A DNA stretch of 64,000 bases from Chryseobacterium ginsenosidimutans. GTDB taxonomy: Bacteria > Bacteroidota > Bacteroidia > Flavobacteriales > Weeksellaceae. Position numbers and translations under genes: made by a program. The stretch lies in assembly GCF_030823405.1 (NCBI RefSeq), contig NZ_JAUSXC010000001.1, positions 1,843,001-1,907,000 of the forward strand, written 5' to 3'. The notes beneath the pieces are model-generated. The model ran no database searches. It worked only from the letters and a program-made list of their open reading frames with translations, and had not been told where the DNA came from. Below, one piece after another: positions 9,173-18,043 of the stretch; position 1 is the stretch's first letter, and every line of letters starts with the position of its first letter.

Positions 9173-9778
9173 ATGGAAAAATTTAAAATATGGCTTCGGA
9201 AGAACTGGAGTACGGCACTTTTGGTGTCAATATTCATCGTGTTGCTTGTGAGTCCCGATGCAAAAGCATGGCTGATGCGCCAGATCATCTCTACCGGTCT
9301 TATGAACTCAAAGATTGAAGAAAAGGAAACAGAGCCGACCGTTGAGTCGACTCCTTTGTCCAGTACTGAAAACTTCAGTGTCAGGAATGATAAAGGTGAG
9401 ATCATCAATACTTCTGACCTCAAGGGAAAAGTGGTGTTTATTAACTTCTGGGCGTCTTGGTGCCCGCCTTGCCGTGCGGAATTCCCTTCGATTCAGACAT
9501 TCTACGACCGATCTAAACCCAATAAAGATCTTGTTTTTCTTACAGTCAATCTGGATGAGCAGACCGCCTTGGGTAAGATGTATCTTGAGAAAGAACAATT
9601 CACTGTTCCGTTTTTAGTTGCAGAAGGTTCGATTCCAACTGCTTTTTTTAATGGTTCGCTTCCTACGACCGTCGTTTTGGACAGATCAGGAAAAATCAGG
9701 ATGCATCATGCGGGAATGGCAGACTACAGCAAAGAATCATTCTATCAAGAAATCAATCAACTTTTAAATGAAAAATAA
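9173..9778 (+). CDS. Membrane-anchored TlpA-family thiol-disulfide oxidoreductase
   Basis: A 201-residue protein with an uncleaved-looking N-terminal membrane anchor (about residues 13-30) and a periplasmic TlpA domain: GKVVFINFWASWC then PPC (active site WCPPC), and cis-Pro motif SLPTTVVLD. It is a paralogue of the preceding gene with a different active-site dipeptide (PP instead of RP), so the two probably differ in redox potential. Its stop overlaps the next ATG (TAATG). Confidence 0.88.
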   Translation: MEKFKIWLRKNWSTALLVSIFIVLLVSPDAKAWLMRQIISTGLMNSKIEEKETEPTVESTPLSSTENFSVRNDKGEIINTSDLKGKVVFINFWASWCPPCRAEFPSIQTFYDRSKPNKDLVFLTVNLDEQTALGKMYLEKEQFTVPFLVAEGSIPTAFFNGSLPTTVVLDRSGKIRMHHAGMADYSKESFYQEINQLLNEK

Positions 9779-10227
9779 TGAAAAACTTAATTAAGATATT
9801 GACCATCTCAGTTTTCCTGACAGGGTTTATGGGTTTTGCGCAAAAGGCAACAGTTTACGAATCTGCAAAATCTATTAATAAGGAGTACAAGGCTTTGTAT
9901 GTGATCAATGAAGGTGATGACCAGAAAATCAGAGTCATTATCAGAAATATCAATAACGCGATGGAAGATCCCAGGCTGAAAGGCAAACTGAAGGTCGAAC
10001 TGCTGGCCTTTGGGGGCGGAGTGGAAATGTTCAGAAAGAAAAATCCCTATGGAGAACTTCTTACAGGTCTGCAAGATAAGGGGGTAGTGATGGTACAGTG
10101 CGAAAATACCCTTCGTGAAAAAAAGATCGAAAAGTCCGAATTATTTGAGTTTGTAAATTACACCCCCAGCGGAAATGGGGAGATGATTTTGAGACAGGAT
10201 GAAGGATGGGCAATAGTTAAACCATAA
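9778..10227 (+). CDS. Periplasmic DsrE/DsrF-like protein
   Basis: A 149-residue protein with a signal peptide ending near GFAQ. The mature part has the DsrE pattern: a nucleotide-like repeated beta-alpha fold, the segment KVELLAFGGGVEMF and a Cys in VMVQCENTL (residue 108) at the position used for sulfur binding in DsrE/TusD relatives. DsrE proteins carry persulfide sulfur. A secreted version next to two TlpA thioredoxins suggests a periplasmic sulfur relay; this is inference. Confidence 0.78.
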   Translation: MKNLIKILTISVFLTGFMGFAQKATVYESAKSINKEYKALYVINEGDDQKIRVIIRNINNAMEDPRLKGKLKVELLAFGGGVEMFRKKNPYGELLTGLQDKGVVMVQCENTLREKKIEKSELFEFVNYTPSGNGEMILRQDEGWAIVKP

Positions 10228-10238
10228 TATTGGAAATT

Positions 10239-11663
10239 ATGAAATTATCAATAGGATTCATCAACGATGTGCACGGCTATATGGAACCCCATCCAGAGCT
10301 GTTTTATGACTATCAGAAAGAATATGTTAAAAGTGCAGGAGGTTATGCCAGAATTCAGACCATCTTCAAAAAGATCAGGGCAGAAAATCCGAACGCATTG
10401 CTCTTCGACGGAGGGGATACGTTTCACGGAACAGTTCCGGTGGTACAGTCGAAAGGAGAGGTCTTGATTCCCATACTTAACCAACTTGGATTTGATGCAA
10501 TGGTAGGACACTGGGACTTTGCCTATACACCAAGACATCTGTTAAAATTGGAAAGCCAGCTCAATTATCCCGTCTTGGGCTGCAATGTTTTTGATGAGCA
10601 GGGAAAACGATTTCTGCTACCTTACAAAATATCTGAAATTGGAGGACTCGTAATTGGTATTATCGGGATCTGTTCCAATATTATCGATAAGACAATGCCG
10701 GAGAAGTTCAGTGAAGGCATAACGGTGACCGATGGAATTGAAGAGACAAATCAATGCGTCAGAGAATTAAGAGAGGATGCTGTGGACATTATTATTCTTT
10801 TGTCGCACAATGGTTATCCGCAAGATATCGAACTGCTCAAAAAAGTGGAAGGAATCGATATTTGTCTCAGTGCACACACCCATAACAGGATGTACGAAGC
10901 AGAAAAAGCAGGAAACTGCATTATCATCCAATGTGGCTGCCACGGATCATTTGTAGGACATCTAAAGCTTGATGTCGAAAATGGAATGATTACACATTTT
11001 GATTACAAGCTCATTGAAACTGACGACAGTCTTGATGAAGATGTAGAAGTTAAAGATATGGTTGAAAAAAGTTTACAGTCTTTTTCTGAAATGAAAAGTA
11101 CAGTATTGGGGACGACAGAACATATTTTGCACCGCTATTCCACGCTGTCTTCTACTATGGATGACTTTCTTCTGTCTGCCGTCAATTTTGCCACGGACGT
11201 TGATATCTCCTTTTCCAATGGATGGCGCTATGGTGCACCTATAGATGTCGGAAATATTACCCTATGGGACTTATACAAAATCGTACCGATGAATCCGCCT
11301 ATTTCCACCACAGAGCTTACTGGAAAAGAGATCTTCGAAATGTTAGAAGAAAATCTGGAGAGGACCTTTTGCGCAGAGCCGATGAAACAAATGGGAGGCT
11401 ATGTTAAGCGTTGCAACGGATTGAGAATTTTGATGCGCATTGAAAATCCGCCGGGTTACAGAATTCAGGAAATCTATTTTCAGGGAAGACATTTACAAAA
11501 AGACAAGGTTTACAAAGTTGCTTTCCTCACCGAGCAGGGTGTTCCAAAGAAATATGGAAAAAACCGCACAGAGACAGGATCTAATGCCATAACAGCAATG
11601 ACATATTATCTTGAGAATAATTTTAACATTAAAAGATCTGAAGATTCTTTTCTTTTGGTCTGA
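10239..11663 (+). CDS. SoxB-like metallophosphoesterase / 5'-nucleotidase superfamily protein
   Basis: A 475-residue protein with the metallophosphoesterase ligands FINDVHG (D10, H12), GGDT (D60), GHWDF (H91), SHNGYPQD and AHTHNRM, followed by a C-terminal 5'-nucleotidase domain. The GHWDF form, in place of the usual GNHEFD, and NGWRYG resemble the SoxB thiosulfohydrolase branch rather than ordinary nucleotidases. No signal peptide is visible, unlike periplasmic SoxB. An in-frame TTG at 10230 exists, but the ATG at 10239 gives the better start. It closes the pump/redox operon and is followed by a strong terminator. Confidence 0.8.
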   Translation: MKLSIGFINDVHGYMEPHPELFYDYQKEYVKSAGGYARIQTIFKKIRAENPNALLFDGGDTFHGTVPVVQSKGEVLIPILNQLGFDAMVGHWDFAYTPRHLLKLESQLNYPVLGCNVFDEQGKRFLLPYKISEIGGLVIGIIGICSNIIDKTMPEKFSEGITVTDGIEETNQCVRELREDAVDIIILLSHNGYPQDIELLKKVEGIDICLSAHTHNRMYEAEKAGNCIIIQCGCHGSFVGHLKLDVENGMITHFDYKLIETDDSLDEDVEVKDMVEKSLQSFSEMKSTVLGTTEHILHRYSTLSSTMDDFLLSAVNFATDVDISFSNGWRYGAPIDVGNITLWDLYKIVPMNPPISTTELTGKEIFEMLEENLERTFCAEPMKQMGGYVKRCNGLRILMRIENPPGYRIQEIYFQGRHLQKDKVYKVAFLTEQGVPKKYGKNRTETGSNAITAMTYYLENNFNIKRSEDSFLLV

Positions 11664-11666
11664 AAT

Positions 11667-11704
11667 AAAGGCAGAAGATCCGAAGATCCTCTGCCTTTTA
11701 TTTT
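11667..11704 (+). terminator. Rho-independent terminator after the efflux/redox operon
   Basis: A 14-bp stem with one mismatch (arms AAAGGCAGAAGATC and GATCCTCTGCCTTT) closes a short CGAA-type loop and runs into TTTTATTTT. It lies directly after the SoxB-like gene and before the stop of the convergent pectate lyase gene, so it may act in both directions. Confidence 0.85.
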
Positions 11705-11736
11705 ATGTGCTGGGCAATTCCGATGATTGAATGTTG

Positions 11737-12993
11737 CTATTTGATCAGGCTATTGATAAAGTTTTCCAGATTAGTAAATCCTGTTAGAGTGATGACCGAT
11801 CCGTCTGCGGCATCATTCAAGTTCAGTCTGTTTTTATTTTCCCAGTCATCAGGTATGCCGTCGCCGTCTGTATCTTTCAGCTTTGATGTCTCCTGCTTCA
11901 CTTCCGGTTGCCCTCCGGCATCGACTTCCGTTTTAAAGATCTGGCCTTTCTTTCCAAGGCTTTTAAAATATCCGATGATCCGTTTATCAACCGCATCCCG
12001 TTTTAAAGAAGACCCAGCTTGCGCCAAGACCACTTTCCATGCTTCTACGGCGGCACTGATCGTAACATTACTTCTTGATATTGCAGATGGTTCTTTTACA
12101 AGCGTTGCAGTTTGTTTGATAAAATCTTCATCAGTGACCAACCGCCCGTTTACTTTGCCATCTTTATTGAGGTCTACATAATTATCTTTGTGATAAACAT
12201 GATCGGTAGCAGTGAACATATCTAGGAAATGATCGGTCGAACTCGGTCCGGCAATAAAATAATTACCTACAAGGTCCTGATAATGATCTGTCGCCGAATG
12301 TCCTCCAACGAAAGCACTTTTGCCCCAGTTGTACACGACATTGTTAATATATTCAATTTTTGCTTTTGCTTTGGGATTCCGGCTTTGATTGCCTGTCCAC
12401 AGGCAATGGTGTACTGTTATATCGACAGGATTTTCCAACAAGGCGCCGAAACGCTGCGGATCGATACCTTCACCAATAAGACAATATTGCAGGGTAATAT
12501 TAGTACTGTTCTTTATATGCAGGTTGTCCCATCTGCCCCATTGAATGGAAACATGATCAAAAATAATATCCTTCAGGTCATCCGCCACTACAGTACAAGC
12601 ACCTTTGGGCATATCAATACTTCCTCTGAACCTTATAAACCTGATGATAGAATTTCCGCCAAAGGAGATACCATTACCATATACAGTGATTCCGGAACCT
12701 GGTGCAGTTTGCCCGGCAATAGTAATTCCTGGAGCTGCTGCAATCTTTTCTTTGATCTTGATCACACCGGCAACATCAAAAACAACAGTCCTACCGGTTT
12801 GGCTTACCGCATCCCTGAATGAACCACTGCCTGTATCGTTAAGATTGGTAACGCGATAAACAGTTCCACCACGACCACCCGATGCAAAGCGCCCAAAGCC
12901 TTCTGCTCCAGGAAAGGCCAGCTGTTGCGCATTGATCATCAAATTGAAAGAACATAAAATGAAGGATAGAGATATTTTCCAAAACATAGCCAT
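11737..12993 (-). CDS. Secreted pectate lyase (PL1-like)
   Basis: A 418-residue protein with a signal peptide (cleavage near NAQQ) and an opening FPGAEGFG then GGRGG, the hallmark of bacterial pectate lyases. Parallel beta-helix rungs follow (DDLKDIIFDHVSIQWG; NSTNITLQYCLIGEG), and QSRNPKAK matches the catalytic-Arg region. Near the C-terminus, DTDGDGIPDDWE is a calcium-binding thrombospondin-3-like motif. It would cleave polygalacturonate by beta-elimination outside the cell. No other polysaccharide-utilisation gene is adjacent. Confidence 0.87.
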   Translation of the reverse strand: MAMFWKISLSFILCSFNLMINAQQLAFPGAEGFGRFASGGRGGTVYRVTNLNDTGSGSFRDAVSQTGRTVVFDVAGVIKIKEKIAAAPGITIAGQTAPGSGITVYGNGISFGGNSIIRFIRFRGSIDMPKGACTVVADDLKDIIFDHVSIQWGRWDNLHIKNSTNITLQYCLIGEGIDPQRFGALLENPVDITVHHCLWTGNQSRNPKAKAKIEYINNVVYNWGKSAFVGGHSATDHYQDLVGNYFIAGPSSTDHFLDMFTATDHVYHKDNYVDLNKDGKVNGRLVTDEDFIKQTATLVKEPSAISRSNVTISAAVEAWKVVLAQAGSSLKRDAVDKRIIGYFKSLGKKGQIFKTEVDAGGQPEVKQETSKLKDTDGDGIPDDWENKNRLNLNDAADGSVITLTGFTNLENFINSLIK

Positions 12994-13172
12994 TTGATTT
13001 ATAGCGAAATTAGTGCGAACATACTGATGGAGTGTCCTGCACTTTCTGTTTTTTAAAAATCTTAATTACGATAATTCTCAATAATGTAGAAATATTTTGG
13101 TGAATCAAGGAATGACAGGAAATAGAAGCTTCCATCAGTGATGAAAATGGTCAGAAGGGAAAACTGCAGTCA

Positions 13173-13206
13173 TAAAAAATGCCCTTGGTTACAGATCCAA
13201 GGACAT
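13173..13206 (-). terminator. Rho-independent terminator for the YozE-domain gene
   Basis: On the minus strand, ATGTCCTTGG, an 8-nt loop and CCAAGGGCAT form a 10-bp stem with one mismatch, followed directly by six T residues. It lies 60 bases past the stop of the minus-strand gene at 13266-13976. Confidence 0.75.
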
Positions 13207-13265
13207 CTTTAATGTTAATAAAACTTCCACTTCATTATAGGTACAGAAGGAAGATATCAAAGTTA

Positions 13266-13976
13266 TTATGCCAATCGATTCAGACAAGCAAGTTCCGGAG
13301 TACTACGAACCTCGTCTAGCCGATAGTAATATTCATCTCCGGCATTTTTCAAAGGTCTTTCGACCCTAAAGGAATAGTGCCGTTCATCCACCTCTGTAAT
13401 AACTACAGGTATGGCTTTACGTCCATCATTGGAGATCCAGGCCTCATCTCCGACATTAAACTTCTCTGGTACTCTTTTGCTGTAGTGTAAAGGAATAACA
13501 TTTTTCACGAAAACGATTTTTCTAATATCATTTTTAGGTGTTGGTGTTTTTGTTACTATTTTATCCTTATTTGGCTGCAGACTGCGTTTAATATTTGCAT
13601 TGTAGCTTTTCCACGCATTTTTCAAAGCATTGACAGCTTCTCTTGCAGCACTTTTTGATCCTAAATATGATTCATAGTTCTCAAGATTGTCAAATGACGG
13701 CCATGTGCTATCCGTTTTCACGTCTCTGGCCAGATCGCCTAGCGGTGAATCCCTGTTGACCTGTTTGCTCAACCAATCGGTGAATGTTAGATGTGCTACA
13801 ATGGTATGAGATGGTTGTGGCTCTGCATCAAAACTCCTAAGGCAGTGTTTCCAGTTTGAAAATCCATATTTTTTGGCAGTAATATCCAAAGCCTCAGTAT
13901 GCTGAATTCCAAGTTCTCTTTTAAGCTTTTTTGCTTGTAGTTTATAAAAACTGATCGTATGATTGTTCGGTTCCAT
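13266..13976 (-). CDS. YozE/SAM-like-domain protein of unknown function
   Basis: A 236-residue soluble protein. Residues about 3-45 form a small helical segment ending in KYGFSNWKHC, seen in several accessory-region proteins. Residues about 62-120 match the YozE_SAM_like pattern: FTDWLSKQVNRDSPLGDLA, then WPSF and a final helix. The C-terminal 90 residues (GDEAWISNDGRKAIPVVI) look like a small beta-barrel. No enzymatic motif was found. Its neighbours are a nuclease-like gene and the mutagenesis cassette. Confidence 0.6.
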   Translation of the reverse strand: MEPNNHTISFYKLQAKKLKRELGIQHTEALDITAKKYGFSNWKHCLRSFDAEPQPSHTIVAHLTFTDWLSKQVNRDSPLGDLARDVKTDSTWPSFDNLENYESYLGSKSAAREAVNALKNAWKSYNANIKRSLQPNKDKIVTKTPTPKNDIRKIVFVKNVIPLHYSKRVPEKFNVGDEAWISNDGRKAIPVVITEVDERHYSFRVERPLKNAGDEYYYRLDEVRSTPELACLNRLA

Positions 13977-14010
13977 TGAATTTCTCTTTTATTTCACAAG
14001 AAATAAATGT

Positions 14011-14099
14011 CACCCACTAACCACTACTCTTGTGTATGAAACAAAAGTTATTCAATTAAAAAGAATTACAGTGCTTATCAGCTTTGCTACTAGTGGGTG
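14011..14099. repeat. Spaced inverted repeat upstream of the YozE-domain gene
   Basis: CACCCACTA at 14011-14019 and its exact complement TAGTGGGTG at 14091-14099 are 71 nt apart. The pair lies 35 to 123 bases upstream of the ATG of the minus-strand YozE-domain gene and could be a regulator-binding pair or a recombination scar. No protein partner can be assigned. Confidence 0.45.
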
Positions 14100-14184
14100 G
14101 CAGGCTCTGTAGAGTAGACCTACACAAATATATAGAAACTAACCTAATAAACATGATATAATCAAAGTTTATTTAGAAACTATT

Positions 14185-14838
14185 TTAAATAATATCTGAG
14201 AGACCTTTTCCGAACCTTTGATCTCCCTTTCGAATATCGATCAGTTCATCTATATTTTTGCCGGTATATTTTTTTGAAAATTCATAAAGCTTGTTCCAAT
14301 ATTGAGAACTGTCATTTTTATGTCTTCTGACAATTCGAATATCGTGATGTCTTCCTGTTGCTTCTCCATATTCATCGGTCGTAGGAATTGAGTAGATCAG
14401 ATAATCAGCCAAATGATGAAACTCCGAGTGATCAAATATCTCCGTATCAATAAGCGATTTCGATACCTGGGCGTAACGACTGTCAAAAAGTTGACGGTCA
14501 TTCATAAATATTGAATAGAGACATTCATGAATATAAGTTGTTATATCTTTTCCACGAAAACGATAAATACAATCGATCTGTTTATTTCCCAGCATCAGTG
14601 CATCTCTCCATTCGTCTCTCCACTCGTCATGAAATTCTTTACCGTCAAGCTCGATGGCAACCAGATAGTCATTAGATCTCAATAAAAAGTCCAAGCGAAA
14701 AAGTCCGGCGGAATTTCGGATCTCATATTGTGGTATGATCTCAAAACGGTCATTCACAAACTTTTCAAATTGCTGGATGAAAATTTCTTCCAGAGGACTT
14801 TCAAGTTGGTTTCTGTTGATATGGATGGTGTTACTCAT
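14185..14838 (-). CDS. DUF559/Vsr-like PD-(D/E)XK nuclease-fold protein
   Basis: A 217-residue protein whose first 110 residues follow the DUF559/very-short-patch-repair pattern: SPLEEIF near the start, FRLDFLL (metal-ligand Asp), then VAIELDGKEFH (catalytic E-x-D-G strand). The C-terminal 100 residues were not recognised. It probably binds or cuts DNA. Its place next to the translesion polymerase genes and on the same strand suggests a link to DNA repair or element maintenance, which is inference. Confidence 0.65.
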   Translation of the reverse strand: MSNTIHINRNQLESPLEEIFIQQFEKFVNDRFEIIPQYEIRNSAGLFRLDFLLRSNDYLVAIELDGKEFHDEWRDEWRDALMLGNKQIDCIYRFRGKDITTYIHECLYSIFMNDRQLFDSRYAQVSKSLIDTEIFDHSEFHHLADYLIYSIPTTDEYGEATGRHHDIRIVRRHKNDSSQYWNKLYEFSKKYTGKNIDELIDIRKGDQRFGKGLSDII

Positions 14839-14956
14839 AATTATAAAATTAGTAATATATTTTGTAGATCAGATCATTATTATTGAAGGTCAGTCTTTTA
14901 TCACGAATTTTATTCTGATTAAATTTTTATAATATTGCTCCAAATAGGCTCGTGCG

Positions 14957-17900
14957 TTATCGTAACATTTTATGTCGGGGCAATCCGATCTCTTTTTCAT
15001 GCGGATAAGGTTCCCTAAAAGTTAAGCTCACATCTTCACGAAGGCTCCTTTCTATTTCGTGGGCTTTATACTTGTCCATTGAATAACGTGGATCTGCGAT
15101 CAGCGGCATCTTTGCCATCTTGGTAATGGTTACTGTAGGAAAATGATAATCGACCTCAACCGTTCCCAGTAATAGGTAGATCCCACCTTCTTTAAAAGGA
15201 AACCTTCTCAGGCTGTCCGGAAAATGGGCGGTATCAAAATATTCCCCTTCAGCATCGATCCAGGTTCCGAAATACATATCATCTTTCTTTCCGGGATGAT
15301 CTTTCTTTTTAATGGGCACATGCTTTCTGGAGATCAAATAGGCCAGCATCTTGACCTGTTTTTTATGATATTTCAGCAGATCCCTCACCAGCACATGGCC
15401 TCTGTACTTAGTTTTCAGCAGGTCAAACATAGAAAAGGAGACAGGAAAGCCCAATATCTCAATTTCATCAAAAGCATCTTCAAATTGATTCCGTTCAATA
15501 ACCGGCAGTTGATAATCCTTCTGCGGCTCATCAAATAAAGAAATGACTTTTATTCTATATTGCCCTTTAGACAATAGAAATCTGGCTTCGATCAGCAATT
15601 CATGTTTTTGTTTCCCTGTAGATCTGAAGGCGCCAATAAAAATGAGTATCTGCAGTGACTCTATACCGATGGGCACTCTTTTAATAAAATCCTCAAGTGA
15701 TGTATAATCTCCATTGTTTCTTCGTTCGTCAGTAATGAGCTGCTTGAGCGAGGCTTCCAGTTTTTCAATGTGCATAAAACCCAGGTATACGTCTGTTCCA
15801 TACACTGTCGTCTGAAATTCGCTGAGGTTAACACAGGGATTATGAATGGTCGCTCCTGCCATTTTTGCCTCGTGAACATATACTTCCGTCCGGTAAAATC
15901 CACCACCGTTGTTGATGGCTGAGACCATAAATTCAATAGGGTAGTAAACCTTTAGATAGAGACTCTGATAGCTTTCTACGGCATAGGAAGCGGAATGTGC
16001 CTTGCAGAATGAATACCCAGCAAAAGATTCGATCTGGCGATATACTTCCTGGGACAATTGTTCAGGATGTCCTTTTTTCCTGCAAGACTCAAAGAATTCA
16101 TCTTTTAGTTTCTGCAATGCAGATAAAGAACGGCCTTTGCCACTCATGGCTCTGCGCAAGACATCACCGTTTTCTGCAGAAACACCACCGAAATGAAGGG
16201 CAATTTTGATGACATCCTCCTGATAGACCATGATTCCATAGGTTTCTCCCAATTCCTTTTCAAAAACCTCGTGAAAATATTCAAACTGATCAGGATGGTT
16301 ATGCCGAAAGATATACTCCCGCATCATCCCGCTCTGTGCCACACCGGGACGGATAATGGATGAGGCAGCCACCAAAACCTTGTAATTCTCACACTTCAAT
16401 CTTCTCAACAAGCCCCGCATAGCAGGCGATTCAATATAGAAACAGCCAATCGTCTTTCCGATACTCAGATATTCGTTGCACTTGGCCTCATTTTTTGAGA
16501 TCCTTGTATCCTCAATGTCGACAGTGATCCCTCTTTTTTCTTCGATCAGTCTGACCGTATCTTTTATGGTTCCCAATCCTCTTTGTGATAGAATATCAAA
16601 TTTTTCGAGACCGATCTCCTCTGCGGTATGCATATCAAATTGTACGATCGGGAATTCCTTTGGGGGAAATTCCAAGGCAGAATAGTTCGTGATCGGTTCC
16701 TCTGAGATCAGGATCCCACAGGAATGCATACTTCTTTGGTTAGGAAAACCTATCAGTAATTTCTCATATTTGTAGATCTCCTGAACGATGGAATTCTGAT
16801 CATGCTGATCTTTCGGTCTTTTGGAGAGCTGATCGAGTTCATCTTTTGGCAATCCGAATACTTTGCCCAGTTCCCTGAATCTAGATCTGCTTTTAAATTC
16901 TACATTGGTCCCACAGAATGCCACATGGTCTTTTCCATATTTTTTAAAGATATATTCCAATATGGCATCTCTGTTCTTCCAGCTCCAGTCGATATCGAAG
17001 TCAGGAGGTGTCTTCCGGTTAAGATTCAGAAACCTCTCAAAATAAAGATCCAGTTCCAAAGGACATATGTCAGTGATCCCGATGCAGTAGCTGACAATGG
17101 AGTTGGCACCGCTTCCTCTTCCGACATGCATAAATCCTACACTTTTGCTGTATTGTACAATATCCCAGGTAATTAAAAAGTAACCGCAAAAATTCAACTG
17201 GTCAATAACTGCCAATTCTTTTTCCATTCTTTCCCTGGCTTGCCCATTATCAAGAGAATAGCGATCACATAAGCCTTCAAAAGCCAACTGATTCAGCAGT
17301 TTGAAATCATTTTCTTTGCTATTGGTATAATATTTTTTATTTTTTGGTGTCTTGAAGTCAAAATCGAAACTGCAAGCATTGACAATATATTTGGTGTTTT
17401 CAACGATCTCCGGATATTGGGAATACTTGTCTAACAGTCCTCTTTTACCAATAAAGGTCTCATTGCTTTTACAGTAGTCATCTTCTGTAAGTTTGCTGAA
17501 TAAAGTATTTCCTGCTATTGCCCGTAAAACTTTATGCAGTTCATATTCCTCATCTGTCTTAAAAGTGACCGGTTGCAGGATGACCATTTTATGGATCAGA
17601 GCTTTTAGTTCAGGATTGAACAGCAGGTTTATCTCATCCTGTCTTATTCCTATAAATTCATGGTCCAGCAGTTGTTCAGGAATATTTTTTAAAGGATAGA
17701 TCACAAAAGTATTTTCCAGTTCAGGATTAGCTTTAGGAATCTCAATTCCTTCACAATTATAATTGGTCAAAAGCCTGTTGATCTCTGCGATACCTTTTGG
17801 GTTTTTTGCAAGACATATATAATACTGTTCATTCTCAATCCGTACATCAACACCGACGATCGGTTTGATTCCATTATCCTGACAAAGCCTGTAAAACTGG

Positions 17901-18034
17901 TAGATACCGGTAACCGTATTGATATCACTCAGTGCCAAAACCTTTAATCGATGGTCAACAGCCAGCTGGACCAGATCTTCAATAGAGATGGTTCCGTAAC
18001 GTAAACTGTGATATGAATGGCAATTCAGAAACAT
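14957..18034 (-). CDS. DnaE2/ImuC-like error-prone DNA polymerase III alpha subunit
   Basis: A 1025-residue C-family polymerase, the length of ImuC/DnaE2 rather than replicative DnaE. Catalytic motifs are intact: GRGSGAN (305-311), PDFDID (344-349) with the catalytic aspartates, then YQEDV, LRRAMSGK and FCKAHSASYA. The PHP domain is degenerate: CHSYHSLRYG and ALSDINT replace the metal-binding HxH and DH patterns, so PHP nuclease activity is probably lost. The end of the polymerase gene upstream lies 10 bases away, so the two are co-transcribed. A role in damage-induced mutagenesis follows from the family. Confidence 0.85.
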   Translation of the reverse strand: MFLNCHSYHSLRYGTISIEDLVQLAVDHRLKVLALSDINTVTGIYQFYRLCQDNGIKPIVGVDVRIENEQYYICLAKNPKGIAEINRLLTNYNCEGIEIPKANPELENTFVIYPLKNIPEQLLDHEFIGIRQDEINLLFNPELKALIHKMVILQPVTFKTDEEYELHKVLRAIAGNTLFSKLTEDDYCKSNETFIGKRGLLDKYSQYPEIVENTKYIVNACSFDFDFKTPKNKKYYTNSKENDFKLLNQLAFEGLCDRYSLDNGQARERMEKELAVIDQLNFCGYFLITWDIVQYSKSVGFMHVGRGSGANSIVSYCIGITDICPLELDLYFERFLNLNRKTPPDFDIDWSWKNRDAILEYIFKKYGKDHVAFCGTNVEFKSRSRFRELGKVFGLPKDELDQLSKRPKDQHDQNSIVQEIYKYEKLLIGFPNQRSMHSCGILISEEPITNYSALEFPPKEFPIVQFDMHTAEEIGLEKFDILSQRGLGTIKDTVRLIEEKRGITVDIEDTRISKNEAKCNEYLSIGKTIGCFYIESPAMRGLLRRLKCENYKVLVAASSIIRPGVAQSGMMREYIFRHNHPDQFEYFHEVFEKELGETYGIMVYQEDVIKIALHFGGVSAENGDVLRRAMSGKGRSLSALQKLKDEFFESCRKKGHPEQLSQEVYRQIESFAGYSFCKAHSASYAVESYQSLYLKVYYPIEFMVSAINNGGGFYRTEVYVHEAKMAGATIHNPCVNLSEFQTTVYGTDVYLGFMHIEKLEASLKQLITDERRNNGDYTSLEDFIKRVPIGIESLQILIFIGAFRSTGKQKHELLIEARFLLSKGQYRIKVISLFDEPQKDYQLPVIERNQFEDAFDEIEILGFPVSFSMFDLLKTKYRGHVLVRDLLKYHKKQVKMLAYLISRKHVPIKKKDHPGKKDDMYFGTWIDAEGEYFDTAHFPDSLRRFPFKEGGIYLLLGTVEVDYHFPTVTITKMAKMPLIADPRYSMDKYKAHEIERSLREDVSLTFREPYPHEKEIGLPRHKMLR

Positions 18035-18043
18035 AATAAAATA

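Noticed and set aside
11705..12181. 158-codon + strand frame
   Set aside because: It is antisense to the pectate lyase gene, which has clear family motifs.
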